A stretch of 58,386 nt of DNA from positions 1 to 58,386 of the forward strand of contig JAZNGZ010000094.1 in assembly GCA_045576735.1 (NCBI GenBank), in the 5' to 3' direction. Within the stretch, counting starts at the first letter, position 1. Every line of letters starts with the position of its first letter. The notes beneath the pieces were generated by a model, which was given only the letters and a program-made list of their open reading frames with translations, had not been told where the DNA came from and ran no database searches. This stretch comes from RGIG4079 sp045576735. Its GTDB lineage: Bacteria > Bacteroidota > Bacteroidia > Bacteroidales > Muribaculaceae. A program made the position numbers and the translations under genes. This document shows, piece by piece, positions 43,185-52,811 of this stretch.

Positions 43185-44099
43185 ATGCTCGCTCACCGAA
43201 AATCAATAGGACATATTGCGTGCTTTATTGCATACGCTATTTTTGGGGTAAACATCATAGTGTGTAAAGACCTCACAAGCAGCAATGCCATTTCGCCTAT
43301 CGCACTGTTTTGCTTGCGGTCGATTGGTGCAGGGGCAATTTTTTGGCTTATATCATGCTTCATGCCATCGGAGAAGGTGGAGCGCAAAGACTATCTGAAG
43401 ATATTTGCCGCATCGGTGTTGGGATTTTTCCTCACCCAACTCACGTTTCTCATGGCAATACCCCTCATCACGCCTCTCGATTGCTCGATAGTGAGTTCGC
43501 TCTCCCCCATCTACACCATGATAATCGCCGCCATAGTGTTGCGTGAGCCTATCACCTTCAAAAAAGCCGGAGGAGTGGCACTGAGTTTGGTGGGCATTCT
43601 ATACCTTATCCTCAACAGCACCACCGGCACCGGAGGCATCACACAATCACAACCCATAGGCATCATCTTGATGATACTCAACAGCCTTTGTTTCTCGCTC
43701 TACCTCGGCATATTCAAACCCACTATCAGTCGCTACTCTCCCATCACCTTTATGAAGTTGATATTCCTCTTTTCCACACTCCTATCACTCCCCATTGCCG
43801 GCAGCGAGATAATATCGATTGATTATGGCGCATTGACTCACGCGTTTATCTTCGAACTATCGTTCCTCATCATCTTCGCCACCTTTATCACCTACCTACT
43901 CATTCCCATTGGCCAACAACGCATACGCCCGACGCTTGTGAGTATGTATTCCTACGTGCAACCCATCATCGCCATTGTCATCAGCATCTACATAGGCATG
44001 GACACCCTCAGCTGGCAAAAAGTCCTTGCCGCCGCAATGGTCTTTGGCGGTGTAACCCTCGTAACCCGCAGCCGCTCCGCAAAGGATAAAGTCACATAA
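43185..44099 (+). CDS. DMT superfamily (EamA) permease
   Basis: 304 residues with about ten hydrophobic helices in two EamA halves (first YAIFGVNIIVCKDLTSSNAISPIALFCLRSIGAG, second from GIILMILNSLCFSLYLGIF). Family marks are the IALFCLRSIGAGAIFW and PTLVSMYSYVQPIIAIVIS segments at corresponding places. Substrate unknown. It starts 4 bp after the second Fic gene and shares its promoter; the functional link, if any, is not clear. A further DMT permease is at 10233-11156. No terminator is evident in 44100-44160. Confidence 0.92.
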   Translation: MLAHRKSIGHIACFIAYAIFGVNIIVCKDLTSSNAISPIALFCLRSIGAGAIFWLISCFMPSEKVERKDYLKIFAASVLGFFLTQLTFLMAIPLITPLDCSIVSSLSPIYTMIIAAIVLREPITFKKAGGVALSLVGILYLILNSTTGTGGITQSQPIGIILMILNSLCFSLYLGIFKPTISRYSPITFMKLIFLFSTLLSLPIAGSEIISIDYGALTHAFIFELSFLIIFATFITYLLIPIGQQRIRPTLVSMYSYVQPIIAIVISIYIGMDTLSWQKVLAAAMVFGGVTLVTRSRSAKDKVT

Positions 44100-44206
44100 C
44101 CCCCATTTAGCATAAATTCACCCTATTTTTACCGCAAAAAAACTGCACTAAATTTTATTAGGACAGGAAATTTACATATATTTGTGCCAATAAAAAATGT
44201 AATAAT

Positions 44207-45409
44207 ATGGCAGAACTAGACATCAACGAAATTTACAATGCTAAGAAAGTATTGGACGGAGTATTACGCAAGACTCCCCTTGTGTGGTCACGCCGACTAA
44301 ACCCCGATGCCAACATATATATAAAGCCCGAAAACATGCAATATACCGGCTCATTTAAATTGCGTGGGGCATACTACAAAATATCACAACTCTCCGATGA
44401 GGAAAAAGCTCATGGCGTGATAGCATGTTCGGCCGGCAATCACGCCCAAGGAGTAGCCTTCGGAGCTTCACGCAATGGCATTAAAGCTCTCATATGCCTA
44501 CCCGCCGGAGCTCCTATTTCTAAGGTAGAAGCCACAAAAGGATATGGCGCCGAGGTGTGCTTGGTACCCGGAGTATACGACGACGCTTACATGAAAGCCA
44601 TTCAGCTACGCGACGAAATGGGCTACACCTTTGTGCACCCTTTCGACGACCCAAAGGTAATCGCCGGACAAGGCACCATCGGGCTTGAAATTCTTGAAGA
44701 ATTACCCGAAGTCGATGCAGTGATAGTGCCTATAGGCGGAGGGGGACTCATTTCGGGAGTAGCCTACGCAATAAAAACTTTGCGACCCGAGGTTAAAGTA
44801 TACGGAGTGCAATCATCGGGCGCTCCCAGCATGGCCACTTCTCTACAAGAAGGAAAAATTCAGCATCTATCGGCCGTTTCAACCATTGCCGACGGTATAG
44901 CAGTCAAAGAACCGGGCATTAACACATTCGAGATGTGTAATAAATATGTCGACAAAGTGGTTACCGTGAGCGACGATGAAATTGCAGCAGCTATTCTTGC
45001 CCTACTTGAGCAACACAAACTAGTCGCCGAAGGGGCCGGAGCCGTATCAGTCGCCGCTGCCATGTTTAACAAACTCCCTATCGCCGGCAAGAAAGTAGTG
45101 TGTCTTGTGTCGGGGGGAAACATTGATGTCACCACTCTTAGTCGTGTTATAACTCGTGGTTTATCTAAGAGCGGACGTAACTACACTTTCAAAATCGACC
45201 TCTACGACAAGCCAGGACAACTATCGGGCGTGTGCAACATCATTGCTGATTTAGGTGGTAACATTCTATCGGTATCTCACGAACGCATCAATGCCAGTTC
45301 CGAGATTAACGGATGTATCCTACGCATTGAATTAGAAACTCTCAATCATAATCACATCGAAACGATTCGAGACGGGCTTGTTAATGCCGGATATTGTGTT
45401 TTAAATTAA
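44207..45409 (+). CDS. ilvA: Threonine ammonia-lyase, biosynthetic type with ACT-like domain
   Basis: 400 residues. Fold type II PLP features: TGSFKLRGAYYKI with the Schiff-base lysine near residue 52, then CSAGNHAQGVAFGAS, VPIGGGGLISGVAYAIK (the glycine loop that holds the phosphate) and VCLVSGGNIDVTTL. The C-terminal 75 residues (YTFKIDLYDKPGQLSGVCNIIADLGGNIL) are one ACT domain, as in 400-residue TdcB/IlvA forms of Bacillota and Bacteroidota. It deaminates threonine to 2-oxobutyrate for isoleucine or for catabolism. -7 box TATATTTG at 44177-44184. The symbol could equally be tdcB. Confidence 0.93.
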   Translation: MAELDINEIYNAKKVLDGVLRKTPLVWSRRLNPDANIYIKPENMQYTGSFKLRGAYYKISQLSDEEKAHGVIACSAGNHAQGVAFGASRNGIKALICLPAGAPISKVEATKGYGAEVCLVPGVYDDAYMKAIQLRDEMGYTFVHPFDDPKVIAGQGTIGLEILEELPEVDAVIVPIGGGGLISGVAYAIKTLRPEVKVYGVQSSGAPSMATSLQEGKIQHLSAVSTIADGIAVKEPGINTFEMCNKYVDKVVTVSDDEIAAAILALLEQHKLVAEGAGAVSVAAAMFNKLPIAGKKVVCLVSGGNIDVTTLSRVITRGLSKSGRNYTFKIDLYDKPGQLSGVCNIIADLGGNILSVSHERINASSEINGCILRIELETLNHNHIETIRDGLVNAGYCVLN

Positions 45410-45550
45410 GATAATTTCCCTAAACAACATAATTGTATTCCAAAATTGCTATTTATTTGGCAATTTTGGAATATTTATCACTATTATGCTCAATATGCGA
45501 GTAATTTACATTAATTTTGCAAGAATTTTAAGCTACTCATAAATTATATT

Positions 45551-47014
45551 ATGAAAATATTATCTTTTAAGACTTTTTTTGCATTTGTTTGCTTGGTGAT
45601 AGCTTTTGTTGGGAAAGCACAAAACACCACCTACAACGACACTCTTATGTTATCGCTCGACAAATGCATCACTATTGCGCTTAGCGAAAACCCAACGATA
45701 AAAGTAGCCGACATGGAAATAGAGCGCATGGACTACTACAACAAAGAAGTATTGGGACAACTTCTCCCTTCAATCAGTTTCAATGCTCAATATAGTCGCA
45801 CACTAGCTAAACAGGTGATGTATCTCAACATGAGCGCCATGGGGGGCGGAGCCTCTTCTGGGTCTTCTAGTGAGGCTGAAGGCGGAGAAGGCTCGACCGA
45901 CACCGAAAGTTCATCAAGCGCCGCTTCTAGTCGTGCTTCAGGTGGAGGTGGCATAAAAATGGGGCTCGACAACTCCTACACAATGGGATTCTCTGCTTCT
46001 ATGCCATTGGTTGCGCCTCAATTGTGGAAAACGATGAAACTCAGCGACACACAAATCCTTCAATCGATAGAATCGGCGCGAAAATCACGCCTCGACATGG
46101 TAAACCAAGTAAAAACGGCATATTACTCATTACTCCTTGCCGAAGACGCTTATAAAGTAATACTCGAAAGCTATGAAAACGCCAAAGTCACTCACGACAT
46201 ATATTCAAAAAAACATAAATTAGGTGCTGCTTCGGAATATGATGTTCTTCGCACATCGGTAGCGGTGAAAAATGTGGAGCCTCAATTAATGCAAGCCGAA
46301 ATCACTATTAAGCAAGCACGGTTGCAATTGTGTCTGCTCATGGGAATGGACGTTAACGTTCCTTTCAAGCCCACTACCACTCTTTCTGACTACGAGAACA
46401 CAATGTATGAAAACACTCTTGCACTCGAACGCTCAATCGACCAAAACTCCGATTTGAAAATGCTTGATATTCAAACTCAATTGCTCAACGACGCGCTCGA
46501 TATTCAACGCATGGCATGGTATCCTACTCTTGCGTTAACTGCCAACTATAACTGGACTTCAATGTCCGACGGAAATCCGCTCAAAAACTTCCGTTGGAGC
46601 CCATACTCAACCGTGGGGTTGACCCTTTCATTCCCCATATTGCAAGGTGGACAACGTTATAACAAAATCAAACAAGCCGAGGTACAAGTGAACGAAATGA
46701 AATTCCAACGTGAGAACCTCGAACGCGCCATCAACATGCAAGTTGAATTAGCCATCGACAACATTCATGTCAATGTGAAGCAAATTGCCACATGCGCCGA
46801 GAATGTAAAACAAGCCGAACGAGCTCACGAAATAATGGAAAAAAGTTTCAAGATAGGTGCTGCATCATACCTCGACCTTCGTGATGCCGAGTTGGCACTC
46901 ACCAACACCCGACTCACTTATCTTCAAGCTATCTACAACTACTTAGTTGCAACCAACGAGCTTGAACTGCTCCTTGGCACTGCCGATGTAGAAAGTTATA
47001 ACATCGAAAAATAA
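45551..47014 (+). CDS. TolC-family outer membrane efflux protein
   Basis: 487 residues. Signal peptide MKILSFKTFFAFVCLVIAFVGKAQ, then the two outer membrane factor repeats: LMLSLDKCITIALSENPTIKVADMEIE with SRLDMVNQVKTAYYSLLLAEDAY, and NSDLKMLDIQTQLLNDALDIQRMAWYPTLALTANY with AINMQVELAIDNIHV. A low-complexity Ser/Gly/Glu insert (about 97-135, GGGASSGSSSEAEGGEGS and following) sits in the first beta-strand hairpin region, where it would face the outside. Forms the channel through the outer membrane for the adaptor and RND permease that follow. -7 box TAATTTTG at 45512-45519. Confidence 0.93.
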   Translation: MKILSFKTFFAFVCLVIAFVGKAQNTTYNDTLMLSLDKCITIALSENPTIKVADMEIERMDYYNKEVLGQLLPSISFNAQYSRTLAKQVMYLNMSAMGGGASSGSSSEAEGGEGSTDTESSSSAASSRASGGGGIKMGLDNSYTMGFSASMPLVAPQLWKTMKLSDTQILQSIESARKSRLDMVNQVKTAYYSLLLAEDAYKVILESYENAKVTHDIYSKKHKLGAASEYDVLRTSVAVKNVEPQLMQAEITIKQARLQLCLLMGMDVNVPFKPTTTLSDYENTMYENTLALERSIDQNSDLKMLDIQTQLLNDALDIQRMAWYPTLALTANYNWTSMSDGNPLKNFRWSPYSTVGLTLSFPILQGGQRYNKIKQAEVQVNEMKFQRENLERAINMQVELAIDNIHVNVKQIATCAENVKQAERAHEIMEKSFKIGAASYLDLRDAELALTNTRLTYLQAIYNYLVATNELELLLGTADVESYNIEK

Positions 47015-47046
47015 GATTTTCACAACATTCATCATATTTATAAATC

Positions 47047-48141
47047 ATGAAGAGATATACTAAAACTCTAATCTACTTTGCATTTGCTCTTTCTATATCT
47101 GCTTGTTCTGCGGCTACGGAAGAGTCCGAAACCGCTCAAGCATCCGAGACTAAAAACGAAGAATTACCTAAAGTCGAAATTAAACTTGTTTCGACTAGCT
47201 CTGTGTCTCAAAACAACGAATACACAGCCACTGTCGAAGCAAGCAACATCAACAATATATCACCATCAACCCCCAATCGCATCAAAAGCATTATGGTAGA
47301 TGTGGGCGACCATGTAACTAAAGGGCAAGCCCTAGTCACTCTCGACCCAACCAACGTTGAGCAAATCAAAGTGAGACTCAACCATGCCAAAATTGAATAT
47401 GATCGTGCAGTAAACCTTCTCGAAATAGGCGCGGGAACACAACAAGCTGTCGACGCCGCTAAAACCGAAGTCGACGCATTACGCAGTCAATACGACAACC
47501 TACTGGAGAACACTACCTTGAAATCTCCAATAACAGGCGTTGTAACTGCTCGCAACTACGACCCGGGTGATATGACCGGAGGAAACCCCATTTTAACCAT
47601 CGGACAGCTAAGTCCATCGGTTAATGTTATGATATATGTAACCGAAACCGACTATGCAAAAATTAGAGTAGGAATGGGTGTCGATGTGAAATTTGACGTA
47701 TATCCCGAAGAGTCTTTTGCCGGCACAGTGAGAAAAGTATTCCCCACTGTCGACCCCAAGACTCGCACATTTGGAGTGGAAATAAGCATTGCTAACAAAA
47801 ACCAAAAAGTGAAACCCGGCATGTTTGCTCGCGTGCAAATCAACTTGGGCAACTCTAGCCATGTTGTAGTTCCCGACCGCGCAATTGTGAAGCAAGCCGG
47901 TTCAGGCAACAAATATGTATACGTATACCACAATGGTGTCGTTTCTTTCAACAAAGTGGAATTGGGCCAACGCATCGATGACCAATATGAAGTGATTTCA
48001 GGGGTGTCTGACGGCGCATATGTAGTTATTGCCGGACAAGCCAACCTCAAAGACGGTGCAAAAGTAGAGGTGCTCAACCGCGGGGTGAAAGACTTTGGCG
48101 AAAAGCCAGCCGAGGCAACTCAAGACGAGGGCTCAAAATAA
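47047..48141 (+). CDS. RND efflux periplasmic adaptor lipoprotein
   Basis: 364 residues. The signal MKRYTKTLIYFAFALSISAC ends in the lipobox ISAC, so the protein is anchored to a membrane. The lipoyl/hairpin part is IKSIMVDVGDHVTKGQALVTLDP with a coiled hairpin (VRLNHAKIEYDRAVNLLEIGAGTQQAVDAAKTEVDALRSQY in pieces), then the beta-barrel DPGDMTGGNPILTIGQLSPSVNVM and a C-terminal membrane-proximal domain. It bridges the RND pump and TolC. 32 bp after the TolC gene and 58 bp before the permease gene. Confidence 0.93.
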   Translation: MKRYTKTLIYFAFALSISACSAATEESETAQASETKNEELPKVEIKLVSTSSVSQNNEYTATVEASNINNISPSTPNRIKSIMVDVGDHVTKGQALVTLDPTNVEQIKVRLNHAKIEYDRAVNLLEIGAGTQQAVDAAKTEVDALRSQYDNLLENTTLKSPITGVVTARNYDPGDMTGGNPILTIGQLSPSVNVMIYVTETDYAKIRVGMGVDVKFDVYPEESFAGTVRKVFPTVDPKTRTFGVEISIANKNQKVKPGMFARVQINLGNSSHVVVPDRAIVKQAGSGNKYVYVYHNGVVSFNKVELGQRIDDQYEVISGVSDGAYVVIAGQANLKDGAKVEVLNRGVKDFGEKPAEATQDEGSK

Positions 48142-48199
48142 TCACTTTTATACATACATTACGAACAACATATTAATCTCAACATAATATCTCTCAATC

Positions 48200-51100
48200 A
48201 TGAGCTTATATGCAAGTGCCGTGAAACGACCCATTATGACAACGCTTTGTTTCGTTGCCATCACTATTATGGGGCTTTTCTCGCTTTCAACACTACCCAT
48301 CGACCTCTTCCCCGACATTGAGACTAACACAATAATGGTTATGACCTCATACCCCGGGGCAAGTGCTCAAGATATCGAGCAAAACGTTACTCGTCCGCTC
48401 GAAAACACACTCAACTCGGTGGAACACCTCAAACACATCACGTCAAAATCGCGTGAAAACATTTCGGTAATTACTCTTGAATTTGAGTTTGGTTACGACA
48501 TCGACGCGCTCACCAATGATGTGCGCGACAAACTGGATATGGTAGAGAGTGCTCTGCCCGATGATGCCGAAAACCCCATCATCTTCAAGTTCAGTACCGA
48601 CATGATTCCAATCTTGATGCTTTCGGTTCAAGCCGATGAAAGTATGCCGGGGCTTTACAAAATTCTCGACGATGCTGTAGCCAACCCATTGGCGCGTGTC
48701 GACGGAGTTGGTTCGGTATCAATCTCAGGTGCACCCAAACGCGAAATACACATCTATGTCGACCCCGTTAAACTCGAAGCTTACAACCTCACTATTGAGG
48801 GCATATCGGCATTAGTAGCTGCCGAAAACCGCAACATTCCGGGTGGATCATTCGACATCGGTAGCGACACTTATTCATTGCGTGTGCAAGGCGAGTTTGA
48901 TTCGCCCGAGCAGATGAGCAACATCGTCGTGGGCTCGCAAAACGGCAAAAACATCTTCCTCAAAGATGTGGCTCGTATCGACGACTCACTCGAAGAACGC
49001 GCTCAACAAACTCACACCGACGGCAAGAAAGGTGCAATGATTATCATTCAAAAGCAATCGGGAGCCAACTCGGTAGAAATCTCAAACAAAGTACTTGAGA
49101 TGCTCCCTTCGCTACAAAAACGTCTTCCTGCCGATGTGAAACTTGGTATCATCGTCGACACCTCTGACAATATCCGCAACACTATCAACTCTCTCGTTGA
49201 AACTGTGATGTATGCACTCCTATTCGTGGTTATTGTGGTGTTTAGCTTCCTTGGTCGCTGGCGTGCTACAATGATTATATGTATCACCATTCCTATCTCA
49301 TTGATTGCTTCGTTTATCTACTTGGCAATGACTGGCACGAGTCTTAACATCATATCTCTATCGTCACTATCTATTTCGATTGGTATGGTGGTTGACGACG
49401 CTATTGTGGTACTTGAAAACGTAACAACACATATCGAGCGCGGTAGTGACCCCAAGCAGGCCGCGGTACATGGCACCAACGAGGTGGGTATATCGGTTAT
49501 CGCCTCTACCCTCACCTTGATTGCGGTGTTCTTCCCATTGACACTCGTTACAGGTATGACTGGTGTATTGTTCCAACAACTCGGTTGGATGGTAACAATC
49601 ATGATGATTATCTCAACCACATGTGCATTGTCGCTCACTCCTATGCTTTGTTCTCAATTGCTTCGCAAAGATGTGAAACACGGCATCGTTTACAAAATTT
49701 TCTTCACTCCTATCAATAAATTCCTCGATTTTATCGACTATGTTTATGGTCGCTCACTCGACTTCGTTGTACGCCACAAATTCTCAACAATTATCGTGTG
49801 TACAGCAATCTTTATTGCTTCAATCGGGCTATTGAAGTATGTGGGAACAGAGTTCTTCCCCACTTCCGACGACGGTCGATTAGGTGTATCGCTTGAACTC
49901 CCTATTGGTACTCGTGTGGAAATTGCCGACGAAGTTACCGCTCGACTTTCGGACGAATGGACTAAAAAATACCCCGAAATAAAGGTATTGAACTACACTA
50001 CCGGTCAAGCTTCGAGCGATAACACATTTGCATCGCTTCAAGACAATGGCTCACACATTGTGTCGATGAATATCAAGTTGTCCGACCCGGGAGAACGTGA
50101 ACGTGGCATTGTGGAAATTGCCGAGCTTATGCGTCAAGACCTTAAAAATTACCCCGAATTCAAGAAAGCGCAAGTAAACGTTGGGGGTAGCCGTGGTAGT
50201 GGCATGAGTGGGCAAGCAACTATCGACTACGAAATCTATGGCTACGATTTTGAAGAAACCGACTCGGTGGCTCAACAACTCAAGCAAGTACTTCAAAACA
50301 CCAAAGGAACTGCCGATATTGTTATCTCTCGTTCCGACTATCAACCCGAATATCAAGTTGACTTCGACCGCGAAAAATTAGCAATATATGGATTAAACCT
50401 TCAAACGGCAGCTTCATATGTGCGAAACCGCATCAATGGTAGCACAGCTTCGCTCTATCGCGAAGATGGTGAAGAATACGACATCAAAGTGATGTATGCC
50501 CCCGAACACCGCACATCGGTAGCCGACATCGAAAATATCCTTATATATAATTCCTCGGGAAATGCCGTGCGCATCAAGGATGTGGGTACTGTTGTAGAAC
50601 GCTTCTCTCCCCCAACTATCGAGCGTAAAGACCGTGAACGCATTATCACAGTGTCGGCCGTTGTATCGGGTGAAGTTCCAATGAACAAAGTAATCGAAAC
50701 AACGCAAGCTGCTATCGACAAAATGGAATTACCAACCGGTATTGCAATTGAGCTATCGGGTAGCTACGAAGACCAACAAGAATCGTTTGGCGATTTGATG
50801 ATGCTCGGACTCCTTATCATCATTTTGGTATATATCGTGATGGCGGCTCAATTTGAGTCATACTCTTATCCAAGTATTATCATGACCTCAATACCATTTG
50901 CATTTACCGGTATCTTTGGGTTGCTATTCCTCACCGGACACAACCTCAACGTGATGTCGATGATTGGTGGTATCATGTTGATTGGTATCGTGGTGAAAAA
51001 CGGTATCGTGCTCATTGACTATATCACACTCAATCGTGAACGTGGATTATCAATTCGTCGTTCGGTTGTTGATGGTGGTGAATCACGTCTCCGTCCTATC

Positions 51101-51514
51101 GTGATGACAGCATTGACCACAATCCTCGGTATGGTACCGATGGCAGTAAGCACCGGTCAAGGTGCCGAAATGTGGCAACCAATGGGTGTGGCTGTGATTG
51201 GTGGTTTGACATTCTCAACCCTTCTCACATTGTTCTATGTGCCTGCGATGTATTGCTTGTTTGCTGCATTTGGAGTAAAACGCACTCGCCGTGCACTTCG
51301 CAAAGCTAAAGGCATCAAAAAGACTAAAAAAGTAAAGAAAAACAAAAAGGCTAAGGCTAAAGCTAAAACAAATAATAGCAATCAAAATACCGAAGCCCCT
51401 AATAGCCAATCACAGTCGTCGGCACAAGACACACCATCTAATGAAATTGCCGACAACAACGATGACGGCAACAATGAAAATAATGACCAACAACCTAACG
51501 ACGAACAAAAATGA
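48200..51514 (+). CDS. RND (HAE1-type) efflux permease
   Basis: 1104 residues, close to 1040 in typical family members plus a C-terminal tail. The N-terminal helix (RPIMTTLCFVAITIMGLFSL), the porter domain with VDGVGSVSISGAPKREI, and the proton-relay aspartates in SIGMVVDDAIVVLENV on TM4 are present; the second half repeats (ISNPSIIMTSIPFAFTGIF-like SYSYPSIIMTSIPFAF, GIVVKNGIVLIDY). After the last helix come a Lys/Ala-rich basic stretch (KKTKKVKKNKKAKAKAK) and an Asn/Gln/Asp-rich acidic end, both expected in the cytoplasm. The last codon overlaps the next gene's start. Confidence 0.95.
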   Translation: MSLYASAVKRPIMTTLCFVAITIMGLFSLSTLPIDLFPDIETNTIMVMTSYPGASAQDIEQNVTRPLENTLNSVEHLKHITSKSRENISVITLEFEFGYDIDALTNDVRDKLDMVESALPDDAENPIIFKFSTDMIPILMLSVQADESMPGLYKILDDAVANPLARVDGVGSVSISGAPKREIHIYVDPVKLEAYNLTIEGISALVAAENRNIPGGSFDIGSDTYSLRVQGEFDSPEQMSNIVVGSQNGKNIFLKDVARIDDSLEERAQQTHTDGKKGAMIIIQKQSGANSVEISNKVLEMLPSLQKRLPADVKLGIIVDTSDNIRNTINSLVETVMYALLFVVIVVFSFLGRWRATMIICITIPISLIASFIYLAMTGTSLNIISLSSLSISIGMVVDDAIVVLENVTTHIERGSDPKQAAVHGTNEVGISVIASTLTLIAVFFPLTLVTGMTGVLFQQLGWMVTIMMIISTTCALSLTPMLCSQLLRKDVKHGIVYKIFFTPINKFLDFIDYVYGRSLDFVVRHKFSTIIVCTAIFIASIGLLKYVGTEFFPTSDDGRLGVSLELPIGTRVEIADEVTARLSDEWTKKYPEIKVLNYTTGQASSDNTFASLQDNGSHIVSMNIKLSDPGERERGIVEIAELMRQDLKNYPEFKKAQVNVGGSRGSGMSGQATIDYEIYGYDFEETDSVAQQLKQVLQNTKGTADIVISRSDYQPEYQVDFDREKLAIYGLNLQTAASYVRNRINGSTASLYREDGEEYDIKVMYAPEHRTSVADIENILIYNSSGNAVRIKDVGTVVERFSPPTIERKDRERIITVSAVVSGEVPMNKVIETTQAAIDKMELPTGIAIELSGSYEDQQESFGDLMMLGLLIIILVYIVMAAQFESYSYPSIIMTSIPFAFTGIFGLLFLTGHNLNVMSMIGGIMLIGIVVKNGIVLIDYITLNRERGLSIRRSVVDGGESRLRPIVMTALTTILGMVPMAVSTGQGAEMWQPMGVAVIGGLTFSTLLTLFYVPAMYCLFAAFGVKRTRRALRKAKGIKKTKKVKKNKKAKAKAKTNNSNQNTEAPNSQSQSSAQDTPSNEIADNNDDGNNENNDQQPNDEQK

Positions 51515-51804
51515 AATCGATATTAATAACATTTGACCAAGCATATTACGAGCGTATTGTCGACATGCTCGAGCGCAACAACTGCCGCGGATTTACCGCT
51601 TGGCAGGAAGTGCTAGGGCGTGGAAGCAAGAAAGGCGAGCCTCACTATGGCTCGCACGCTTGGCCTTCGCTCGCTTCGGCAATTATTACAATTGTCGATG
51701 ACAACCGAGTGGAAAACGTGCTAAAAATTCTTCACGAAATGGACCTTGCAACCCCTAAACTCGGGCTTCGGGCATTCGTGTGGAATATCGAACAAACAAT
51801 TTAA
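51511..51804 (+). CDS. PG0541-family transporter-associated protein
   Basis: 97 residues, a small alpha/beta protein that follows RND genes in many Bacteroidales. It opens with KSILITFDQAYYERIVDMLERNN and contains KKGEPHYGSHAWPSLASAI, the family's most constant part. The overall shape recalls a PII-like ferredoxin fold, which is inference. Starts inside the stop of the RND gene (ATGA overlap), so its translation is coupled to the pump. Role unknown; regulation of the pump has been suggested by its position only. Confidence 0.88.
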   Translation: MKSILITFDQAYYERIVDMLERNNCRGFTAWQEVLGRGSKKGEPHYGSHAWPSLASAIITIVDDNRVENVLKILHEMDLATPKLGLRAFVWNIEQTI

Positions 51805-51814
51805 TGCAAAAATA

Positions 51815-51846
51815 TTTGCATGATTACGAAAAGTTTTATAACTTTG
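51815..51846 (+). promoter_or_regulatory. tRNA-Leu promoter
   Basis: TTTG 51815-51818, 20 bp, TAACTTTG 51839-51846; the tRNA begins 15 bp later. Confidence 0.75.
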
Positions 51847-51860
51847 CACCCGTAATCATT

Positions 51861-51942
51861 GCGCACGTGGCGTAATTGGTAGCCGCGCTAGACTTAGGAT
51901 CTAGTGTCGTGAGACGTGGGGGTTCGAGTCCCTTCGTGCGCA
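51861..51942 (+). tRNA. tRNA-Leu (anticodon TAG)
   Basis: 82 bases without encoded CCA. Acceptor gcgcacg (51861-51867) pairs with cgtgcgc (51935-51941). The anticodon stem is ctaga/tctag around the loop cttagga, which gives anticodon TAG and codon CUA. The variable arm is long (tgtcgtgagacgt), a class II trait of tRNA-Leu, and the T loop has ggttcgagtcc. Confidence 0.95.
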
Positions 51943-51944
51943 CA

Positions 51945-51980
51945 AAAAAACTAACCATCAATCGATGGTTAGTTTTTTTT
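51945..51980 (+). terminator. Terminator after tRNA-Leu
   Basis: Stem actaaccatc (51950-51959) with gatggttagt (51964-51973), 4-nt loop aatc, then a run of T. The A-run on the left makes it work on both strands, which also suits the convergent zinc-ribbon gene. Confidence 0.88.
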
Positions 51981-51998
51981 ATTCTTACATTTAGTTTC

Positions 51999-52259
51999 TT
52001 AGAACATATTTGAAAACGACGAGAGCGCCTTTGAAACGGCCGAGAGGAGACCCTCTATAAACCCGGGGAAAAGGTAGTTATCTACAAGAAGGAAAATAAT
52101 TCCTGAACCCAATATTACAACAACTGACACCAATAAACACCCCTTGAGGCCCCAATTGTCATACACATCTGTCGCAAAGGTTCCCGGATGTTCATGACAA
52201 TAAGGACATTTACTAGCAAACTCGGGAATATCCATTCCACAATGACTACATCTTGACAT
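51999..52259 (-). CDS. Zinc-ribbon membrane protein
   Basis: 86 residues. An N-terminal zinc ribbon, CSHCGMDIPEFASKCPYCHEH, has two CxxC knuckles; a transmembrane helix follows (GCLLVSVVVILGSGIIFLLV, residues ~40-60) and a hydrophobic, amphipathic end. No enzyme motif. Proteins of this kind are common and unstudied in Bacteroidota; a role cannot be named. A -7 box (TATCTTTG, complement of 52329-52336) lies 70 bp before the start. Confidence 0.75.
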   Translation of the reverse strand: MSRCSHCGMDIPEFASKCPYCHEHPGTFATDVYDNWGLKGCLLVSVVVILGSGIIFLLVDNYLFPGFIEGLLSAVSKALSSFSNMF

Positions 52260-52508
52260 ATTTACATTTATTTATAATTAAACTTAAAGAAATTTCTATA
52301 AATTCCACAAAATAGTTAGACTTTAGCACAAAGATAAACAGAATAACCTACACATTTCTTATCCATTTTATCCACTTTTACTTCGGTTTATTGGTCAAAA
52401 TAGCACATAAAATAAATCTAGCACTCTCCAAATGGACAAAATGGACACACAGCTAAATTTCTTTTTATTATATCTTTGCATAAGAATATAAAAACAGCGC
52501 CACAAGAA

Positions 52509-52538
52509 TTGTTATTTGCTAATTTTTTCTTAATTTTG
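52509..52538 (+). promoter_or_regulatory. Promoter of the second structured leader
   Basis: TTG 52509-52511, 19 bp, TAATTTTG 52531-52538; the RNA would begin at about 52542, right at the first hairpin. The preceding 52340-52508 shows nothing but AT-rich DNA. Confidence 0.65.
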
Positions 52539-52541
52539 TGA

Positions 52542-52791
52542 TGTCGCATGAGTGTGACGTCATATTATTAGGAAGCGTTTAACGCAATACCAAAGCTGAT
52601 GAACTTCGACAACTCATCTTTTGTGTCAGGTATTGGCAAATAACGATTCCCTTTGATTTTGTTATATATACCCACCATTGGTAGATATTATAATAATCAA
52701 AGGTGTGAGCTGTTTTTTCCACAACCTTGACACAACGGCAGTCGAAGGCCTATCAGCTAAGGTGTAGAAATTTCAACTCGCACTTTTTTTA
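52542..52791 (+). promoter_or_regulatory. Structured RNA leader of the GPVK lipoprotein gene
   Basis: Helices seen in order: gtcgca/tgtgac (52543-52548, 52553-52558; one G-U); caatacc/ggtattg (52585-52591, 52629-52635) enclosing gatga/tcatc (52598-52602, 52614-52618); cctttgatt/aatcaaagg (52650-52658, 52695-52703) around an AT-rich arm; agctg/cagct (52708-52712, 52754-52758). ttgtgtcagg (52621-52630) can also pair with ccttgacacaa (52725-52735), which competes with other helices. The end is gtgtgag/ctcgcac (52703-52709, 52777-52783; one U-G) followed by TTTTTTT (52784-52790). The lipoprotein ATG is at 52812. I do not recognise the RNA class. Confidence 0.55.
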
Positions 52792-52811
52792 TTAATTAAT
52801 AAATACTCATT

